From a virus: a DNA stretch of 35,411 bases. A model generated the notes under the pieces. It ran no database searches. It was not told the DNA's origin and worked only from the letters and a program-made list of their open reading frames with translations. A program made the position numbers and the translations under genes. This document shows, one piece after another, positions 12,381 through 21,804 of the stretch. The first letter of the stretch is position 1. The number at the start of each line of letters is the position of its first letter. The stretch is from positions 1-35,411 of the IMG/VR virus record IMGVR_UViG_3300009527_000004. One strand, written 5' to 3'.

Positions 12381-15300
12381 GTGATGTAACCGCCGTTGCG
12401 CTTCCTCTACAGATAAAGGTAGTCACGCTCACTACTGATATTACTGTAGTTGCGCTGCCTCTGCAAACTAAGGTCATTACTCTTGAGGAAGAGGTAGCGG
12501 TAGCTGTAGTTGGGGTGCAAGGAGCACCGGGAGCGGGTGGACCACCAGGTCCACAGGGCGATCCAGGACCCGCTGGTCCGACTGGAGCACCAGGCGCAGA
12601 TGGAGCACCAGGCGCAGATGGAGCAATTGGGCCACCAGGTCCACAAGGTGACCCAGGACCCGCTGGTCCGACTGGCGCAGATGGTGCCATTGGCCCGCCT
12701 GGTGCCGATGGGGCGACTGGCCCACAGGGTGACCCAGGGCCAATCGGACCTCAAGGTATCCAAGGCGTACCCGGTGCAGATGGGGCAACTGGTGCAACGG
12801 GGCCACAAGGAGATCCAGGTCCGATTGGCCCACAGGGCATTCAAGGCGTACCCGGTGCGGATGGAGTGGATGGGGCGATTGGCCCAGCCGGTCCTCAAGG
12901 CGATCCAGGACCACAAGGTGATCAGGGGGTCCAAGGCGACACTGGAGCCACAGGGCCGGCCGGCCCTGGCGTGGCTGCAGGGGGAATCGCCAATCAGGTT
13001 CTTACCAAGGTCGACGCCACGGACTTCAACACGCAGTGGGTTGACCCAAGTATTCCACCGGAGACGCTCGAGGACCTCACGGACGTCGATCTAGGCACGC
13101 CTTCCGACGGGCAGGTGCTCACCTTCTCCTCAGGTGAATGGACGAACGCCCAGCCTACGGGTACCTGGGGCCTCATCACGGGTGCCCTTGAGAACCAAGG
13201 TGACCTCAAGGAGGTCCTCACCAGCCTCGCCCACATCGCCAGCACCACGGGTGTCACGCGGACCTCCGACAGCGCCGGGCTCACCGCGCTGTCGGACACC
13301 GTCCTGCGCATCAACGCGCTGCAGCAGGGCATCTTCTACAACCAGCTCAACGCGGGCGTCAACAACGCGGTGCGGACCTTCGCGCAGCAGGACTGGCCGC
13401 TCTCCAACCTCGGGCTCTCCACCGACGGTTTCTTCATCCGCTACATCGGCTACCTCGAGAACGGCGATGTCGTTGTCTCCAACGACAACCTCAACTCGAA
13501 CTCGAACGCCCTTCAGCTCGGCTACATCCTCGTCAAGCGCGTGGGTGGGGTCACGACCTTCATCGATGGGGCCGCAGGTCCGCGCAACGCCCACTCGCAG
13601 CCTGACTTCGCGGGCAACACCGCCCTCCTTGAGGCCTTCGCCACCGCGGCCTCCGATGTGTTCGTGGAGCCCAAGGGCTCGCTCACCGTCCGCTCCTCCT
13701 CGGGGCTGGTGAAGGGCGAGTCCATCAACTGGGGCTCCGGGGACGTCAACGTGCGGGCGGTCGGTGCCCAGGACCCAACGACCTTCACGACCTACAACCC
13801 GGGCACGATGCTCTCGACCACGGCCCCAACTCCAGGCTCCACCGTCCAGGTGACGCAGTTCTGGAACGGGACCGCGATGCAGACCCTGGGCAACAACAAC
13901 CGGGCCTCCGTCCAGCGGTTCCTGGTCTCCATCCGCGGGCAGTTCGCCCTCCAGGTCGGTGAGGTCGAGTACTCGTCCTACCAGGACGCGATCGACAACA
14001 TCAACTTCGCGCCCTTCACGGAGCTCTTCCCGCAGCAGACCTTCATCGAGCTCTGCCGCTTCGCCTCAACGCGGGGCACCGTCAACCTCCAGACGGGCGC
14101 GACCTTCATCTACGGGCAGGGTGGCTCAGGCACGGGCGGTGGAGCCGCGGGCACGGTCACCTCGGTCGACGCCTCAGGTGCGACCACGGGGCTCACCTTC
14201 ACAGGTGGCCCGGTCACAAGCACGGGCGTCCTCACGCTAGGTGGCACGCTTGCCATCGGCTCAGGAGGCACGGGAGCTACTACAGCCAACGACGCGCTCA
14301 ACGCGCTGCTTCCAGCGCAGCCCACCCACGAAGGCGAGGCCCTCCTCACGGACGGCACCAACTCCTACTGGGGCCTGCCGGTCAGCTCGAGCGCGCAGCT
14401 CCTCAGCTACCGCTTCGTCACGGCCACCACGCCTCCTCCGGCCGGTGGTGACATCCGCTACAACAACGCGACCCAGACCGCGGCAACCCACATCTTCGTC
14501 AACAAGATCACCGCGGGCACGGCCACCGACCTCACCAACTACTACCGGAAGATCGTGCCCAACACCGTCTTCTTGGTCCAGTCGCGCGTCAACAACGGGC
14601 AGTACCATCGCTGGAACATCACCGCGGTAGTTGAGCAGAGCACGTACTTCGACTGGACGGTGGAGCTGCTTGACGCGAGCGGGGCGCCGTTTGGCAACAA
14701 CACGAACCTCGTGGTCGGCTACGTCTTCGCGGGTTCCGAGACGCTTGATCTAACTGACCTCGGGGACGTCACGATCACGACGCCTATCTCGAGCCAGGTA
14801 CTGAGCTACAACGGGTCGCAATGGGTTAATGCGGCATCCGCTGCTGGCAGCACTAATCAGCTCCAATACAACAATGCAGGTGTGTTAACTGGAACAACAG
14901 GTATCACATATAGCACCGCAAATGGCGGTCACTTAAAGGTTGGAACAGGCAATGCCTTGCTGGGTTCAACTACTAACTCGACGGTGTTTGGCGCAGGCAA
15001 CGGGATCAATTCTGGTGGTTCACTTAATACATACGTGGGTTTTGAGGTTGCTCACCTGCTATCAGGTGGTGGTGGTGGTAATACCTTTATTGGAGCAAGA
15101 GCAGGTAGGTCTGCTGCAGTTAATAGCAGTCAAAATGTACTTGTTGGTGCTGATGCGGGCATCTCTAGCAGTGGAAGCGGCAGCGTTGTTATAGGTTCAG
15201 GTGCTCTTTTTGGATCACAGACAGGGACGGGGGGCAATGTAATCATCGGCATGAGCGCAGGTGGTTCCAAGGCACGAAGCGGTTCTTTGAATATTCTTAT

Positions 15301-17533
15301 TGGCCGTGGTGCTGGATTTGATTTGCCGAGCAGTGCGTCATCAGTAGTGCTTATCGGCGGAAATGACGGAGCTACTCTAGCTAGTGGTGAAATTGCACTT
15401 TCTAGATCCGGTCTTACCAGTGGTGACTCACCACTACGCCTTGTAATCAATAATGCAGGTGCCTTCGGCATCGGTGGGTCCAACTACGGTACTTCAGGAC
15501 AGGTGCTTACTTCCGCGGGTACGGAGGCTCCTCCCACGTGGTCATCTGTTGTTGGCGAACAGGGACCGCCAGGACCACAAGGAGACCCGGGACCAGTCGG
15601 TCCGCAGGGCATTCAAGGTGACACAGGACTGCAGGGCGATCAAGGTATTCAAGGTGAGCCCGGTGCAGATGGGGCAACTGGTGCAACTGGTGCAACGGGG
15701 CCACAAGGAGATCCAGGTCCGGCCGGTCCACAGGGTGAGGTAGGACCTGAGGGTCCTCAAGGTGATCAGGGTCCACAGGGCATTCAGGGAGTTCAAGGTG
15801 AGGTAGGGCCTGAGGGTCCACAGGGCATTCAGGGCGATACAGGAGCCACTGGCACAGGCGTGGCTCCAGGCGGCTCCGCCAACCAGGTGCTGGCCAAGGT
15901 CGATGCCACGGACTTCAACACGCAGTGGGTGGACGCGGGTGGCGGCTCAGGCACGGTGACCTCGGTGGGTGTCACTTCCTCCGACCTCACCGTGGGTGGC
16001 TCGCCTGTCACCACCTCAGGCACGATCACCCTCGCCCTCAACACGGTCCCAGTTGCCAAGGGCGGCACGGGCTCAACGACCGCTCCTGCCGCTTTGACCG
16101 CCCTTGGTGCCTACCCGGCGACCAACCCGTCCGGCTTCACCGCCAACACGGGCACCGTGACCTCGGTCGAGGTCGGCTCTGTCAACGGGGCCCTCTCCAT
16201 CAGCGGCACGCCCATCACCTCGGCGGGCATCATCTCCATCACGGCCAACACCTTCACGACCGTCCAACCAGGCGTGGTGCCTGGGTCGGGTGGAGGCACC
16301 ACCAACTTCCTACGGGCCGACGGGACATGGGCTGCAACACCTGCTACACCTTTAACACCAGGCGGAGCCGACACCAACGTCCAGTTTAACAACGCAGGCG
16401 TCCTTGCCGGCGGGCCCAACTTCACCTTCAACTTTATCACCAATGGGCTCACCCTGGGCACAGGGTCCGGTGGGGTCACTCTTATACCCACCGGCATCGG
16501 CACGCTGAGCCTGAAGTCCTCACCGCTGGCTGCTAACCTCTATGAGTCCACCTTCATCGGCATGGACTGCGCCATCTCGCGGACCAGCGGGGACAACAAC
16601 ACCTACCTGGGCTGCGGCTCGGGCGCAAACGCCATCACGGGCAACGGGAGCACCGGGTTTGGGGCCTACACCCTCAACCAGACGACGGGAGCCGGCAACA
16701 CGGCGGTCGGCGCAAGCGCCATGCGCCAGGCCGCCACTACTACCGACAGCACCGCCATTGGCAAGGGAGCCGGTCGCTCGCTAGGGGCGGTCTCAGGAGC
16801 GGTTGTCATCGGCTCCGACGACGCCGCAAACCTCCTGTCCAACGAGCTGGTCCTCACGGTAGGCACCGAGGCGTCGCCGGTGCGGAGGCTCCGCATCAAC
16901 ACCAGTGGGGCCTTCGGCATCGGGGGCACCGCCTACGGCACCAGCGGCCAGGTCCTGACCTCCGCCGGTACAGGTGGTCCGCCCACCTGGACTACCGTAG
17001 GTGGCTCAGGCACGGTGACGTCCGTTGCGGCTACCTCGGCCAACTCAGCCATCTCGGTGAGTGGCTCGCCTGTCACGACCAGCGGCACCCTTGCGCTGAC
17101 CAGCAACGCCTTCACGTCCTCCACCCCAGGGCACGTGCCCGCATCGGGTGGTGGGACGACGACCTTCCTTAGGGCGGATGGGACGTTTGCTGCGCCAGCG
17201 GCAGCCGCTCCAACCGGCATCCCGCAGAACCTCCAGACCACCAGCTACACCTGTGTGCTGGGCGACGCAGGAAAGCACATCTACAACAACTCGGCCTCCG
17301 GGGTCACCTTCACCATCCCGTCAAATGCCTCGGTGGCCTACGGCATCGGCACCACGCTAACCTTCGTGAATAAGTTTGGAGGTGGCACGGTCACACTTGC
17401 CATTACCACCGACACGATGTACTTCGCGCCGTCAGGAGCGACAGGGTCGCGCACCATCAGCGCCCCCGCTCTGGTGACCGCCATCAAGGTCACCGCAACT
17501 ACCTGGATCGTCTCAGGGTCAGGCATCACATGA
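12377..17533 (+). CDS. Giant collagen-like fibre, candidate head fibre
   Basis: 1718 residues. In order: a tandem N-terminal repeat VALPLQxKVxTL (residues 7-36); collagen-like Gly-X-Y repeats (about 46-198); a linker [20 protein letters not shown]; a globular region (about 225-590); fibre motifs GTVTSV (592, 1192, 1257, 1543); a NTxxG-type beta-roll (about 869-1002); the segment [18 protein letters not shown]; a second collagen block (about 1061-1160) followed by the same linker; a second beta-roll (about 1388-1485) and the same GIGG segment; two copies of GGGTTxFLRADGTxAAP; and a terminal domain ending [16 protein letters not shown]. It probably forms trimers. It lies among head and neck genes, not with the tail fibres, so it may project from the capsid or collar. 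The collagen block and first beta-roll are AT-richer than the rest. Confidence 0.85.
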   Translation: MSDVTAVALPLQIKVVTLTTDITVVALPLQTKVITLEEEVAVAVVGVQGAPGAGGPPGPQGDPGPAGPTGAPGADGAPGADGAIGPPGPQGDPGPAGPTGADGAIGPPGADGATGPQGDPGPIGPQGIQGVPGADGATGATGPQGDPGPIGPQGIQGVPGADGVDGAIGPAGPQGDPGPQGDQGVQGDTGATGPAGPGVAAGGIANQVLTKVDATDFNTQWVDPSIPPETLEDLTDVDLGTPSDGQVLTFSSGEWTNAQPTGTWGLITGALENQGDLKEVLTSLAHIASTTGVTRTSDSAGLTALSDTVLRINALQQGIFYNQLNAGVNNAVRTFAQQDWPLSNLGLSTDGFFIRYIGYLENGDVVVSNDNLNSNSNALQLGYILVKRVGGVTTFIDGAAGPRNAHSQPDFAGNTALLEAFATAASDVFVEPKGSLTVRSSSGLVKGESINWGSGDVNVRAVGAQDPTTFTTYNPGTMLSTTAPTPGSTVQVTQFWNGTAMQTLGNNNRASVQRFLVSIRGQFALQVGEVEYSSYQDAIDNINFAPFTELFPQQTFIELCRFASTRGTVNLQTGATFIYGQGGSGTGGGAAGTVTSVDASGATTGLTFTGGPVTSTGVLTLGGTLAIGSGGTGATTANDALNALLPAQPTHEGEALLTDGTNSYWGLPVSSSAQLLSYRFVTATTPPPAGGDIRYNNATQTAATHIFVNKITAGTATDLTNYYRKIVPNTVFLVQSRVNNGQYHRWNITAVVEQSTYFDWTVELLDASGAPFGNNTNLVVGYVFAGSETLDLTDLGDVTITTPISSQVLSYNGSQWVNAASAAGSTNQLQYNNAGVLTGTTGITYSTANGGHLKVGTGNALLGSTTNSTVFGAGNGINSGGSLNTYVGFEVAHLLSGGGGGNTFIGARAGRSAAVNSSQNVLVGADAGISSSGSGSVVIGSGALFGSQTGTGGNVIIGMSAGGSKARSGSLNILIGRGAGFDLPSSASSVVLIGGNDGATLASGEIALSRSGLTSGDSPLRLVINNAGAFGIGGSNYGTSGQVLTSAGTEAPPTWSSVVGEQGPPGPQGDPGPVGPQGIQGDTGLQGDQGIQGEPGADGATGATGATGPQGDPGPAGPQGEVGPEGPQGDQGPQGIQGVQGEVGPEGPQGIQGDTGATGTGVAPGGSANQVLAKVDATDFNTQWVDAGGGSGTVTSVGVTSSDLTVGGSPVTTSGTITLALNTVPVAKGGTGSTTAPAALTALGAYPATNPSGFTANTGTVTSVEVGSVNGALSISGTPITSAGIISITANTFTTVQPGVVPGSGGGTTNFLRADGTWAATPATPLTPGGADTNVQFNNAGVLAGGPNFTFNFITNGLTLGTGSGGVTLIPTGIGTLSLKSSPLAANLYESTFIGMDCAISRTSGDNNTYLGCGSGANAITGNGSTGFGAYTLNQTTGAGNTAVGASAMRQAATTTDSTAIGKGAGRSLGAVSGAVVIGSDDAANLLSNELVLTVGTEASPVRRLRINTSGAFGIGGTAYGTSGQVLTSAGTGGPPTWTTVGGSGTVTSVAATSANSAISVSGSPVTTSGTLALTSNAFTSSTPGHVPASGGGTTTFLRADGTFAAPAAAAPTGIPQNLQTTSYTCVLGDAGKHIYNNSASGVTFTIPSNASVAYGIGTTLTFVNKFGGGTVTLAITTDTMYFAPSGATGSRTISAPALVTAIKVTATTWIVSGSGIT
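12512..12970 (+). repeat. Collagen-like Gly-X-Y repeat block 1
   Basis: About 50 consecutive Gly-X-Y triplets, many [10 protein letters not shown] and GPPGADG units, encoded by near-repetitive DNA (GGTCCACAAGGTGACCCAGG variants). Bases differ between copies mostly at third positions. Asp and Gln in place of hydroxyproline is usual for bacterial collagens. It is directly followed by the linker that also follows block 2. Confidence 0.9.
15556..15930 (+). repeat. Collagen-like block 2 and duplicated linker
   Basis: A second Gly-X-Y run (about 33 triplets, [10 protein letters not shown] and [10 protein letters not shown] units) followed by a linker whose DNA (about 15880-15930) is almost identical to 12998-13043. 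Shared flank and shared order indicate an internal duplication of a collagen-plus-linker cassette within one gene. Confidence 0.85.
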
Positions 17534-18519
17534 CCATCCCCGCTCTGCTCTTCACGCCAAGCCGGCCTAAGCCGTACCTGCTGCTGCGCGGCGATGTCAA
17601 CAATGAGACCCTGACTGGCCATGAGATATACCGGCCTTGGGCAGCCCCTGTGACCTTTACCTCTGGTGCGACCGGGGGTTCAGGTGGTTCGCCCCGAACC
17701 ACGCTAAGCCCACGGCTGCGATCGGCGGCGGTCTATCAGAACACCACTCCCTTCGTCTGCGGGTTCCCGCTGAATGGGCTTACCTGGGGTGCCAAGTTCA
17801 CCGCCATCTCTCCCGCCCTCGCGGCGAGCCCCAACACCATCGCCTTCTCCCCGTCAGGGCGCACCATCATCTGCATGGTAGGCACCACCATCCACGCCCA
17901 CCCCTGGTCGGAGACCACCGGCTTCGGAACCCGCCTAACCAACCCTGGGGTGACCCCACCTGGTTCTGCCGTTGCGTTCTCACCTGATGGTCGGGCTGTT
18001 GCCTTCGCGGGCGGAGGGACGGTCCACGTGTGGGCCTGGAGCGACGACACAGGCTTTGGTACTCAGTACGCGGCCCCCAGTGTGGCTCCATCAACCACCT
18101 CTATCAACGGGGTTGCCTTCTCCCATGACGGCATCTTTGTCGTAGGCAGCAACATGAACGGCTACCAGTGGAACAGCGAAACCGGCTTCGGCACCCGCTA
18201 CGTGGCTACCACCAGCGCGGTTACGGCTGGCAGCGTGTCGGTACATCCTAACGGGAAGTGGGTCGCTCTGTACGTTTCAGACCTGAACTTCCTGAAGTAC
18301 TACCCTTGGAACCCCGCCACTGGTTTTGGGACCGTCACCGCATCCAACATTGGGCCTAGCTCATCAACAGGTATCGACTTCAACTACGATGGCACCTACC
18401 TCGCGGTCTCTCAGAGCAATGGGTCCGTAAACATCATCAACACCGCCACCCTACCTACCGGGTTGTCCGTGGCTGGCACCGCTGGCAGCTCCGCAACCGG
18501 CTACCCGAGCTTCTCATGA
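17530..18519 (+). CDS. WD40-like beta-propeller virion protein
   Basis: 329 residues. After an N-terminal region (1-64) come at least five blades of about 45 residues, each with AFSPSGR (105), AFSPDGR (149), AFSHDG (196), VHPNGK (238) or FNYDG (284), followed by strands with HVWAW-type tryptophans and a recurring TGFGT turn in four of them. A degenerate sixth blade may lie at 65-95. WD40-type propellers bind ligands or proteins. The ATG overlaps the fibre stop, so it is co-translated with the giant fibre and is a good candidate for its tip or adhesin. No enzyme motif is seen. Such a protein is unusual in a phage head/neck cluster. Confidence 0.75.
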   Translation: MTIPALLFTPSRPKPYLLLRGDVNNETLTGHEIYRPWAAPVTFTSGATGGSGGSPRTTLSPRLRSAAVYQNTTPFVCGFPLNGLTWGAKFTAISPALAASPNTIAFSPSGRTIICMVGTTIHAHPWSETTGFGTRLTNPGVTPPGSAVAFSPDGRAVAFAGGGTVHVWAWSDDTGFGTQYAAPSVAPSTTSINGVAFSHDGIFVVGSNMNGYQWNSETGFGTRYVATTSAVTAGSVSVHPNGKWVALYVSDLNFLKYYPWNPATGFGTVTASNIGPSSSTGIDFNYDGTYLAVSQSNGSVNIINTATLPTGLSVAGTAGSSATGYPSFS

Positions 18520-18716
18520 AGATCATCTCTCGCTACCAGCCCACCTTGACCTACGCCTACCTGACGGGCGTCAAGGAGTGCGCCAACCTCTTCCTGCTTT
18601 CCCTCGAGGAGGCCCGTGCCCAGGTAGAGAAGCTCCCTGAGAATGAGGTCTTTCTAGCGCTCCTAAATATGATCGAGAACGACCTCAACAGCTACGACTT
18701 CGTGGAGTTTGAATGA
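18516..18716 (+). CDS. Small acidic helical protein, 66 residues
   Basis: It starts [20 protein letters not shown] and is mainly helical with an acidic C-terminus (NSYDFVEFE). No family is recognised. It overlaps both neighbours (ATGA at each end), so it is translated with the propeller gene and the neck protein. A CTAAATAT word (18663-18670) inside it lies 50 bases before the next gene and may act as an internal late promoter. It could be a small assembly chaperone. Confidence 0.65.
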   Translation: MKIISRYQPTLTYAYLTGVKECANLFLLSLEEARAQVEKLPENEVFLALLNMIENDLNSYDFVEFE

Positions 18717-19339
18717 CCGCCAAGAGCATCGACAAGAAGGTTCAAAAGGGCTTCAAGAAGGTCGGCCAGAAGCTCGGCTCCGCCTTTGACCAGCACCGCC
18801 CCGATTCCTGGATCGTGCCGCTCCAGAACCGCGCCTTCCTCCGCTCCGTCCCGCTCGCCTACTCCCAGGACGAGCGCTTCACGAAGAACCCCGAGGACGT
18901 CCTCGACTACTTCACCCTCTACACGGGCTACAGCGACGTCAAGCAGGGCGACATCTTCTCCAACTCGGATCGCACCCTCGTGGTGATGGACACCATGGAC
19001 ATCCGCGGCCCAGTGGGCGTGGCGTGCGACTTCATGGCCGACGTCCTTCGTCCGATCTACTCGATGAACACGGACAAGAAGACGTCCTTCCAGGAGGTCG
19101 CCACCGCCGTGCCCTGCGCCTTCAAGACCGTTGGGGCCCTGCAGGACAACCCCAGCCAGGTCCCTTCGAAGATGACGGGCGGCCAGTCCCGCGTTGAGGC
19201 GTGGTTCTGGACCCCACCTGGGCTCGTGAAGCTGAACGACGTCCTCCAGGTCCAGGGAAACCGCTACCTGCTGCAGGAGGTCCTTACCTCTCGCTCCGGC
19301 ACCAAGGTCCGTGGCATCAGCACGAGGCTTGGTCTGTGA
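18713..19339 (+). CDS. Head closure / neck protein
   Basis: 208 residues. The N-terminus (KKVQKGFKKVGQKLGSAFDQ, then HRPDS) matches the pattern KxxGKxxxxLGxxxdxYRP found in head-tail joining proteins of many proteobacterial phages. The rest is beta-rich, with VLDYFTLYTGYSDVKQGDIF and a C-terminal KLNDVLQVQGNRYLLQEVLT, as in stopper-type proteins that plug the neck below the portal. It is placed just before the tail completion protein. Confidence in the exact ring (stopper or adaptor) is moderate. The stop overlaps the next GTG start (GTGA). Confidence 0.6.
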   Translation: MTAKSIDKKVQKGFKKVGQKLGSAFDQHRPDSWIVPLQNRAFLRSVPLAYSQDERFTKNPEDVLDYFTLYTGYSDVKQGDIFSNSDRTLVVMDTMDIRGPVGVACDFMADVLRPIYSMNTDKKTSFQEVATAVPCAFKTVGALQDNPSQVPSKMTGGQSRVEAWFWTPPGLVKLNDVLQVQGNRYLLQEVLTSRSGTKVRGISTRLGL

Positions 19340-19758
19340 TCACCGTCAAGGTCACCACCGAGGAGATCTCCGCCCTCATCCGCAACCTCCAGCGGCCTCA
19401 GCCGCTGATGCAGCGGATCGCGGACCACCTGGTCGCCTCCACCCGTGCCCGCATCCGGACCACGAAGACGAGCCCAGACGGCACCCCTTGGCGGCCCTGG
19501 GCTCCAGCCACCGCGGATGCCCGAACCGCGGACGGCTCCGCCGTCTTTGGCCTGCTCTTTCGCACCGGCTTTCTCTACCAGTCCATCCAGGCGTCCGTTC
19601 AAGGGACGCAGGTCACCGTCTTCTCGGACGCTCCCTACGCCAAGCACCTCCAGCAGGGCACGACCCGCATGCCCGCGCGCCCCTTCCTCGGCATCTCGCA
19701 GGGCGACCAGGACGCCATCATGGGCTTCGTCGACCGATACATCCTAAGGACTAAATAG
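19336..19758 (+). CDS. Tail completion / virion morphogenesis protein (Mu gpG-like)
   Basis: 140 residues from GTG 19336, which overlaps the previous stop. It has the typical signature of the phage virion morphogenesis family: helical N-terminus (ALIRNLQRPQPLMQRIADHL), RIRTTKTSPDGTPWRPWAPA, then LLFRTGFLYQSIQASVQGTQ, VFSDAPYAKHLQQGTTRMPA and RPFLGIS. Family members join tail to head. Its final codons ACT AAA TAG create a CTAAATAG element for the next block. Confidence 0.85.
   Translation: MITVKVTTEEISALIRNLQRPQPLMQRIADHLVASTRARIRTTKTSPDGTPWRPWAPATADARTADGSAVFGLLFRTGFLYQSIQASVQGTQVTVFSDAPYAKHLQQGTTRMPARPFLGISQGDQDAIMGFVDRYILRTK
19751..19758 (+). promoter_or_regulatory. CTAAATAG element at the end of the tail completion gene
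   Basis: CTAAATAG coincides with the last codons and stop of the previous gene. The GTG of the next gene is one base away, so a transcript from this site would start at or after it and would serve mainly the genes from 19942 on. AAGGA (19745-19749) upstream can serve the GTG on read-through transcripts. Confidence 0.35.
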
Positions 19759-19759
19759 A

Positions 19760-19945
19760 GTGCTTATCACGCTGCTAAGACCGCACGTTCACAGCGGCAC
19801 CCGCCATGAGGCCGGTGCCACGATTGATGTGGATAAGGCCACGTTTGACCAGCTGGTGGAGTACTACAACCGAATTCGTGAGGAGCAGTGGCAGCGCCTG
19901 GAGAAGGAGCGGCTGCTCATCGACACAGTGGAGGGCCGGGTATGA
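19760..19945 (+). CDS. Small tail-region protein, 61 residues
   Basis: GTG start, ten bases after AAGGA. It begins with a beta-type segment LITLLRPHVHSGTRHEAGAT and ends in a charged helix (IREEQWQRLEKERLLIDTVE). Similar small proteins with an N-terminal LxxxHxHxGxxxxxG motif occur in Mu-like and other phages between tail completion and tail terminator genes; their role is not known. The stop overlaps the next ATG. Confidence 0.65.
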   Translation: MLITLLRPHVHSGTRHEAGATIDVDKATFDQLVEYYNRIREEQWQRLEKERLLIDTVEGRV

Positions 19946-20373
19946 TCAAGGACGTCACGTCCGACCTCGTGGAAAAGCTATCGACGGTCACCGCCTTAGG
20001 CGGGAGGGTGGCCGCCTCGCTAGGTGGGACAGAAGCTGACCCCACCCTGGCGCTGATTGAGGTGCCTGCTGCCTGGGTGGTGTTCATCGGTTCCGTGAAC
20101 ACCGCCGAAAGGGACCAGCGGTTCCAACTGATGCGCTTGAACTACTCGGTCGTGCTCGTTCTCGAGTACGGAGCAGGGGAGTCAGACTTCATTGATACCC
20201 AACTGAAACTAATTGATGACGCTTCTCAGGCGGTGAGAGGCACGAAGGTGGCAGGAGCAGACAACCTCGTCTGGAGCTTTGACGGTGCCAACTTGATCTC
20301 GGTAAATCCGGATCGGGTCGTCTACCAGCTCCAGTTCTCGGCGCTCCAGGCCTACTCTAAACAGCTTTCCTGA
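19942..20373 (+). CDS. Tail terminator-like protein (Mu gp37-like)
   Basis: 143 residues from ATG 19942 (ATGA overlap); longer upstream starts run into the previous gene. The pattern DLVEKLSTVTALGGRVAASL, two central strands (AAWVVFIGSV, LNYSVVLVLEYGAG), a helix with DTQLKLIDDASQAV, and the C-terminal VVYQLQFSALQAYSKQLS is that of gp37-like proteins that cap the tail tube and set where it joins the head. Its place directly before the tube protein fits. The ribosome binding site of the tube gene follows the stop. Confidence 0.7.
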   Translation: MIKDVTSDLVEKLSTVTALGGRVAASLGGTEADPTLALIEVPAAWVVFIGSVNTAERDQRFQLMRLNYSVVLVLEYGAGESDFIDTQLKLIDDASQAVRGTKVAGADNLVWSFDGANLISVNPDRVVYQLQFSALQAYSKQLS

Positions 20374-20385
20374 AGGAGCAACCAA

Positions 20386-21138
20386 ATGGCAGATAAGTAC
20401 TACGCCGTAGGCCAGGGTAAGGTCTACCTGGCCGTACGCGACGCGAACGGACCCGCGGCCCCCTTCCAGTGGATCGGGGACGCGGACAACTTCGCGGTCA
20501 CGGGCACGGAAGAGAACCTCGAGTTTCGGGAGTCGTGGAGCGGCCTGCGGGTGAAGGTCATCGACCTGATCACCGCGACTGACCTCTCGGTCACGATGAC
20601 GATTCGCAACATCGACGCGAAGAACCTGGCAACGGCCTTCTACGGCACGATGTCCACGGGCACGGGTGCCTCGGTGACCGGCGAGGCCCACTCGGCCTAC
20701 GTTGGCTCACCGGTGTTCCTCGCCAACCCGGGGGTATCGGCGGTCGTGGCAACGAAGGGGGTAACGCCTCTCGTGGCCGGCACGGACTACACGCTTGACG
20801 CGAAGTACGGCCGCCTCGACATGATCCCGACCTCCACGGTCATCACAGGACCAGGGGCCAACGCCATCACGGTGAACTACACCTACGCCTCGTACGAGGG
20901 GAAGGTGGAGGCCCTCACCGCCGGTGCGCGCAACTACTCGATTCGCTTCGAGGGGTCGTCGGCCTACGACCAGCTACCAATGATCGCGACGCTCTACAAC
21001 GTCCGCCTCTCCGTTCCGGCGAACCTCGAGTTCATCGGCACCGAGGTTGGAGCGCTGGAGCTCACCGGTGGCGTGCAGATCGCCAACGAGGTCACGGCGG
21101 TTGGCCTGTCGAAGTTCATGAGCATCATCCGCGGCTAA
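20386..21138 (+). CDS. Major tail tube protein
   Basis: 250 residues, beta-rich, between tail terminator and tail chaperone genes, the normal position for the tube subunit. It starts MADKYYAVGQGKVYLAVRDA and includes GDADNFAVTGTEENLEFRES, DLSVTMTIRNIDAKNLATAF and a central domain with PGVSAVVATKGVTPLVAGTD, which looks like an Ig-type insertion seen in several tube proteins. The C-terminus returns to NLEFIGTEVGALELTGGVQI. The ribosome binding site AAGGAGC lies eight bases before the ATG. A terminator-promoter junction follows. Confidence 0.8.
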   Translation: MADKYYAVGQGKVYLAVRDANGPAAPFQWIGDADNFAVTGTEENLEFRESWSGLRVKVIDLITATDLSVTMTIRNIDAKNLATAFYGTMSTGTGASVTGEAHSAYVGSPVFLANPGVSAVVATKGVTPLVAGTDYTLDAKYGRLDMIPTSTVITGPGANAITVNYTYASYEGKVEALTAGARNYSIRFEGSSAYDQLPMIATLYNVRLSVPANLEFIGTEVGALELTGGVQIANEVTAVGLSKFMSIIRG

Positions 21139-21160
21139 CCAGGCCAAGGAGCACAGCTCA

Positions 21161-21194
21161 CTAAATAGGGGGTGCCTACAGGGCACCCCTTTCT
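21161..21194 (+). promoter_or_regulatory. CTAAATAG element merged with a terminator hairpin
   Basis: CTAAATAG (21161-21168) is followed at once by the stem GGGGTGCC/GGCACCCC (21169-21176, 21182-21189) and TTTCT. Transcripts coming from upstream would form the hairpin and may stop. If the octamer acts as a -10 element, new transcripts would start within the left arm and could not form it. This may separate the tail tube block from the chaperone/tape measure block. Confidence 0.55.
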
Positions 21195-21217
21195 ACATCC
21201 ATACCCAAAGGAACCCC

Positions 21218-21658
21218 ATGTCGGACCTGTCAGTTCTCTTTCCCAACCGAACCCTCGCCATCGGCGACTCGACCCTTGAGGTGCGGCCCTTCACGTTTGG
21301 GCAGCTTCCCAAGGTGCTGGCCAAGGCGCGCACCATCTACGGGGCCATCGCCCACCTGCTTGACGCAGGCTCCAACGAGGCGGCCATCGTCATCGAGATC
21401 ATGGCGGTCGGGGGTGAGGACCTGCTTGAGCTGGTCTGCCTCTCCATTGGCAAGGACCGCGCCTTCTTCGACACCCTCCCAATGGATGAGGGCGTCATGG
21501 TGGTGGCCGCCTTCCTGGAGGTGAACCTCGGTTTTTTCGTCCAGCGGGTCCTGCCCCAGTTCAAGGACGCCATGGAGCGAGTACAGGCAGCGACTGGGGA
21601 GAGGTCGTCACCTACCTCCGCGGCTACGGATTCAACCTCGCTGAGATCGGTGCAATGA
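21218..21658 (+). CDS. Tail assembly chaperone, zero-frame product (gpG-type)
   Basis: 146 residues. It begins MSDLSVLFPNRTLAIGDSTL and contains EVRPFTFGQLPKVLAKARTI, the usual start of tail chaperones in proteobacterial siphophages, then helices through LLELVCLSIGKDRAFFDTLP and VVAAFLEVNLGFF. The product binds the tape measure during tail assembly and is absent from the mature tail. The T TTT TTC slippery site at 21532-21538 lets a fraction of ribosomes shift into the downstream frame. The zero-frame end after residue 107 (rich in Ser/Thr) looks like read-through of out-of-frame DNA. Confidence 0.85.
   Translation: MSDLSVLFPNRTLAIGDSTLEVRPFTFGQLPKVLAKARTIYGAIAHLLDAGSNEAAIVIEIMAVGGEDLLELVCLSIGKDRAFFDTLPMDEGVMVVAAFLEVNLGFFVQRVLPQFKDAMERVQAATGERSSPTSAATDSTSLRSVQ
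21532..21538 (+). promoter_or_regulatory. -1 ribosomal frameshift site T TTT TTC
   Basis: In the zero frame the codons are GGT TTT TTC GTC, so the heptamer T TTT TTC fits X XXY YYZ exactly. Both tRNAs can re-pair after slipping one base back. The -1 frame is then open to 21804. Two Phe codons give the hexa-T run; it is a rare feature in this GC-rich gene. Confidence 0.85.
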
Positions 21659-21804
21659 CCCTTGACCAGCTTACCCTCTACACGCGCTACGCGCGGAAGC
21701 TGGGTAACCGCCGCCTGGCCGAGCTGACGCACGTGGCCGCGATGGGGGCGCGCGGTGAGGACAAGGCGCTGCGTGAGTTTATGAGGAGTCTGGAGGGATC
21801 ATGA
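21538..21804 (+). CDS. Tail chaperone extension made by -1 frameshift (gpGT-type)
   Basis: This frame has no start of its own at the domain boundary. Joined at the slippery site it adds 88 residues to the first 107, giving about 195. It starts with a flexible linker (RPAGPAPVQGRHGASTGS) and then a conserved-looking domain DWGEVVTYLRGYGFNLAEIG, AMTLDQLTLYTRYARKLGNR and AAMGARGEDKALREFM. The motif L-EI-MTL-QL-LY is typical of the T part of GT chaperones. The stop overlaps the tape measure ATG (ATGA). An ATG at 21655 could start a short separate protein but has no ribosome binding site. Confidence 0.8.
   Translation, partial: RPAGPAPVQGRHGASTGSDWGEVVTYLRGYGFNLAEIGAMTLDQLTLYTRYARKLGNRRLAELTHVAAMGARGEDKALREFMRSLEGS

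Noticed and set aside
12407-12934. Long open frames on the minus strand and in other plus frames across the collagen repeats
   Set aside because: Regular Gly-X-Y codons keep several other frames open by chance; the predicted products are low-complexity and have no ribosome binding sites.
12512-12970. Regularly spaced repeats that could suggest a CRISPR array
   Set aside because: The period is set by Gly-X-Y codons in an open frame; there are no constant repeats with unique spacers.
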